From contig OZ022345.1 in assembly GCA_963989245.1 (NCBI GenBank), positions 30,877,827 to 30,941,826 of the forward strand: a DNA stretch of 64,000 nt, given 5' to 3'. Shown piece by piece: positions 63,111-64,000 of this stretch. The DNA comes from Nansenia antarctica. Its lineage: Eukaryota; Chordata; Actinopteri; Argentiniformes; Microstomatidae. The number at the start of each line of letters is the position of its first letter. Position 1 is the stretch's first letter. Below the pieces are notes generated by a model that saw only the letters and a program-made list of their open reading frames with translations, was not told where the DNA came from and searched no databases. The position numbers and the translations under genes were made by a program.

Positions 63111-63480
63111 TTAACAATGGGATTCTGCATAAAAGTGGAAGTCTTAATAGGCAGAGGGGAGCTCAATAGACAAATAGGAGAAGTTGGGAGACTGGACTGC
63201 AGTTCCATAGTAGACCAGGAGGTCATCTACATTTCTTCAAATGTGGATACCCAATACATCCACTTTAAGATATTCGCTGCCCAATAGTAATTAATGAAGT
63301 TGGGGAGGCCTAGTCCACCATCAGATTTTGTTTTCTCTAGGTAACTCTTTGTCATGCTTCTTATTCCATATAAAAATAGAACTTAGTTTGTCTAATTGTT
63401 TTAAAAAAGATATTCGCAAGAAGGCAGGCAGGAATCATTGGAGTAGATATAGAAACCTTGGCAATGGAGGCTTCCGGTCT
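63111..63480 (-). pseudogene. L1-like ORF2 C-terminal fragment
   Basis: On the minus strand reads SDGGLGLPNFINYYWAANIL then KWMYW, the GGL-LPN motif after the L1 reverse transcriptase (compare SDGGLDLPNL at about 38850 and NDGGLNLPNL at about 56790). Confidence 0.75.
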
Positions 63481-63798
63481 ACGTGATGAGCGGGTAGGAC
63501 GCGAAGTTCAGAGCTCTTGAATCCGTTATTCAATCCGTTATCATCAACACCTATTTTTCTCTCCAATAGTTGTTACTGTGTTATAGTATCATCATACTCG
63601 TTTTTATTTACGTTTTCAGAGTTTTTATTTTTACCTTTAGCCACCAAATCGTGAGCAGTGGATACTACAATGCCGCACACGCGTGCTACTATGCAGGCTA
63701 GCTCTCCTGATGCTAACTCTGACCCTATTAACGAAGCTAGCTCCTCCGAAGCGGTGCTACTAGGGGCTATAGCTGGGCTGCACGAGGAAATCAACGAA
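63481..63798 (+). pseudogene. Possible LINE ORF1 N-terminus
   Basis: ATG at 63672 reads MPHTRATMQASSPDANSDPI then SSEAVLLGAIAGLHEEIN. It resembles the low-complexity start of an L1 ORF1, but there is no diagnostic domain. It joins abruptly at 63799 to the LINE below. Confidence 0.4.
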
Positions 63799-64000
63799 CC
63801 CTCTCCACTGGGGTACCCCAAGGTTCTGTCCTAGGGCCCCTACTTTTCTCTCTCTACACCAAGTCTCTTGGCTCGGTAATCTCTTCACACGGGCTCTCCT
63901 ACCACAGCTACGCAGACGACACTCAACTCTTCCTGTCCTTCCCCTCGTCTGATGTACACGTGGCAACCCGTATCTCTGCATGTCTCGCTGACATTTCAAC
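63799..64000 (+). pseudogene. L2-type LINE reverse transcriptase, runs off window
   Basis: GVPQGSVLGPLLFSLYTKSL, GLSYHSYADDTQLFLSF, VATRISACLADIS: core reverse transcriptase with catalytic YADD, open to the last base. 5'-truncated at GVPQG. Confidence 0.88.

Noticed and set aside
62066..64000. Next ap1ar exon
   Set aside because: I looked in both 1.9 kb and all frames for the expected G-M-N-R...K-T-E-E-D-I-L-R-A-A-L region and did not find it; only LINE remnants are present, so the exon must lie further right.

Overview
The window is from a bony-fish (teleost) nuclear genome. The evidence is spliced vertebrate exons, Tc1, pogo, hAT and Harbinger-type transposons, L1/L2/CR1-like LINEs, tRNA-derived SINEs, and a very high load of microsatellites and minisatellites. 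The species cannot be told from the sequence. There is no bacterial, plasmid or viral gene content, and nearly all long open frames are either transposon coding remnants or read-through of tandem repeats.

The one host gene I can support is ap1ar (AP-1 complex associated regulatory protein, gadkin / gamma-BAR) on the + strand. Ten exons were read by eye: 13857-13927, 14788-14836, 40520-40546, 42064-42089, 46587-46683, 47066-47164, 47900-47926, 48878-48915, 61762-61835 and 61979-62065. They join in one reading frame (595 nt, 198 codons plus one base). They encode an N-terminal Gly/Cys lipid-anchor segment, the FENLVESD and coiled-coil regions, and the LDLEWEDEEG tryptophan-acidic motif. The last part of the gene lies past the right edge. 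The exons total 0.6 kb in a 48-kb span, and the rest is intron filled with repeats.

Layout. 1-13.5 kb is gene-free upstream DNA: polypyrimidine, CCACA and 17-bp arrays, a truncated Tc1 (2267-3339), a Tc1/mariner (IS630-like) element that took in a relative and a hAT remnant (5652-9971), GATA and GGAGA arrays, and a LINE fragment carrying an expanded 43-bp array (11265-12655). 13.5-14.8 kb holds ap1ar exons 1 and 2. Intron 2 (14.8-40.5 kb) holds a 14.7-kb hAT composite with nested hATs, pogo elements and a Tc1 (15439-30138), then a SINE split by a second Tc1, which is itself split by a CR1/Rex1-like LINE and an L1-like LINE; the L1 is split by a 3.5-kb element that contains an L2-like LINE. 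Introns 3-7 (40.5-48.9 kb) hold minisatellites, a hAT, and a 4.4-kb hAT-like element carrying a 17-bp array that a MITE has split. Intron 8 (48.9-61.8 kb) holds a REL-endonuclease LINE fragment in an (AC)n tract, Harbinger-like inverted arms, and a second copy of the 3.5-kb element with a near-full-length, 5'-inverted L1. 62-64 kb is intron 10 with LINE fragments, one running off the end.

The main points are these. (1) Almost every ap1ar intron starts with a tandem repeat at its 5' splice site. Intron 7's repeat copies the splice-site sequence itself, intron 6's repeat is complementary to its own donor, and intron 9 has the (AC)/(GT) pairing pattern. (2) The transposon nesting can be dated in relative terms because paralogous empty sites sit in the same window. 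I see no evidence for a novel multi-gene system; the novelty is in the architecture.
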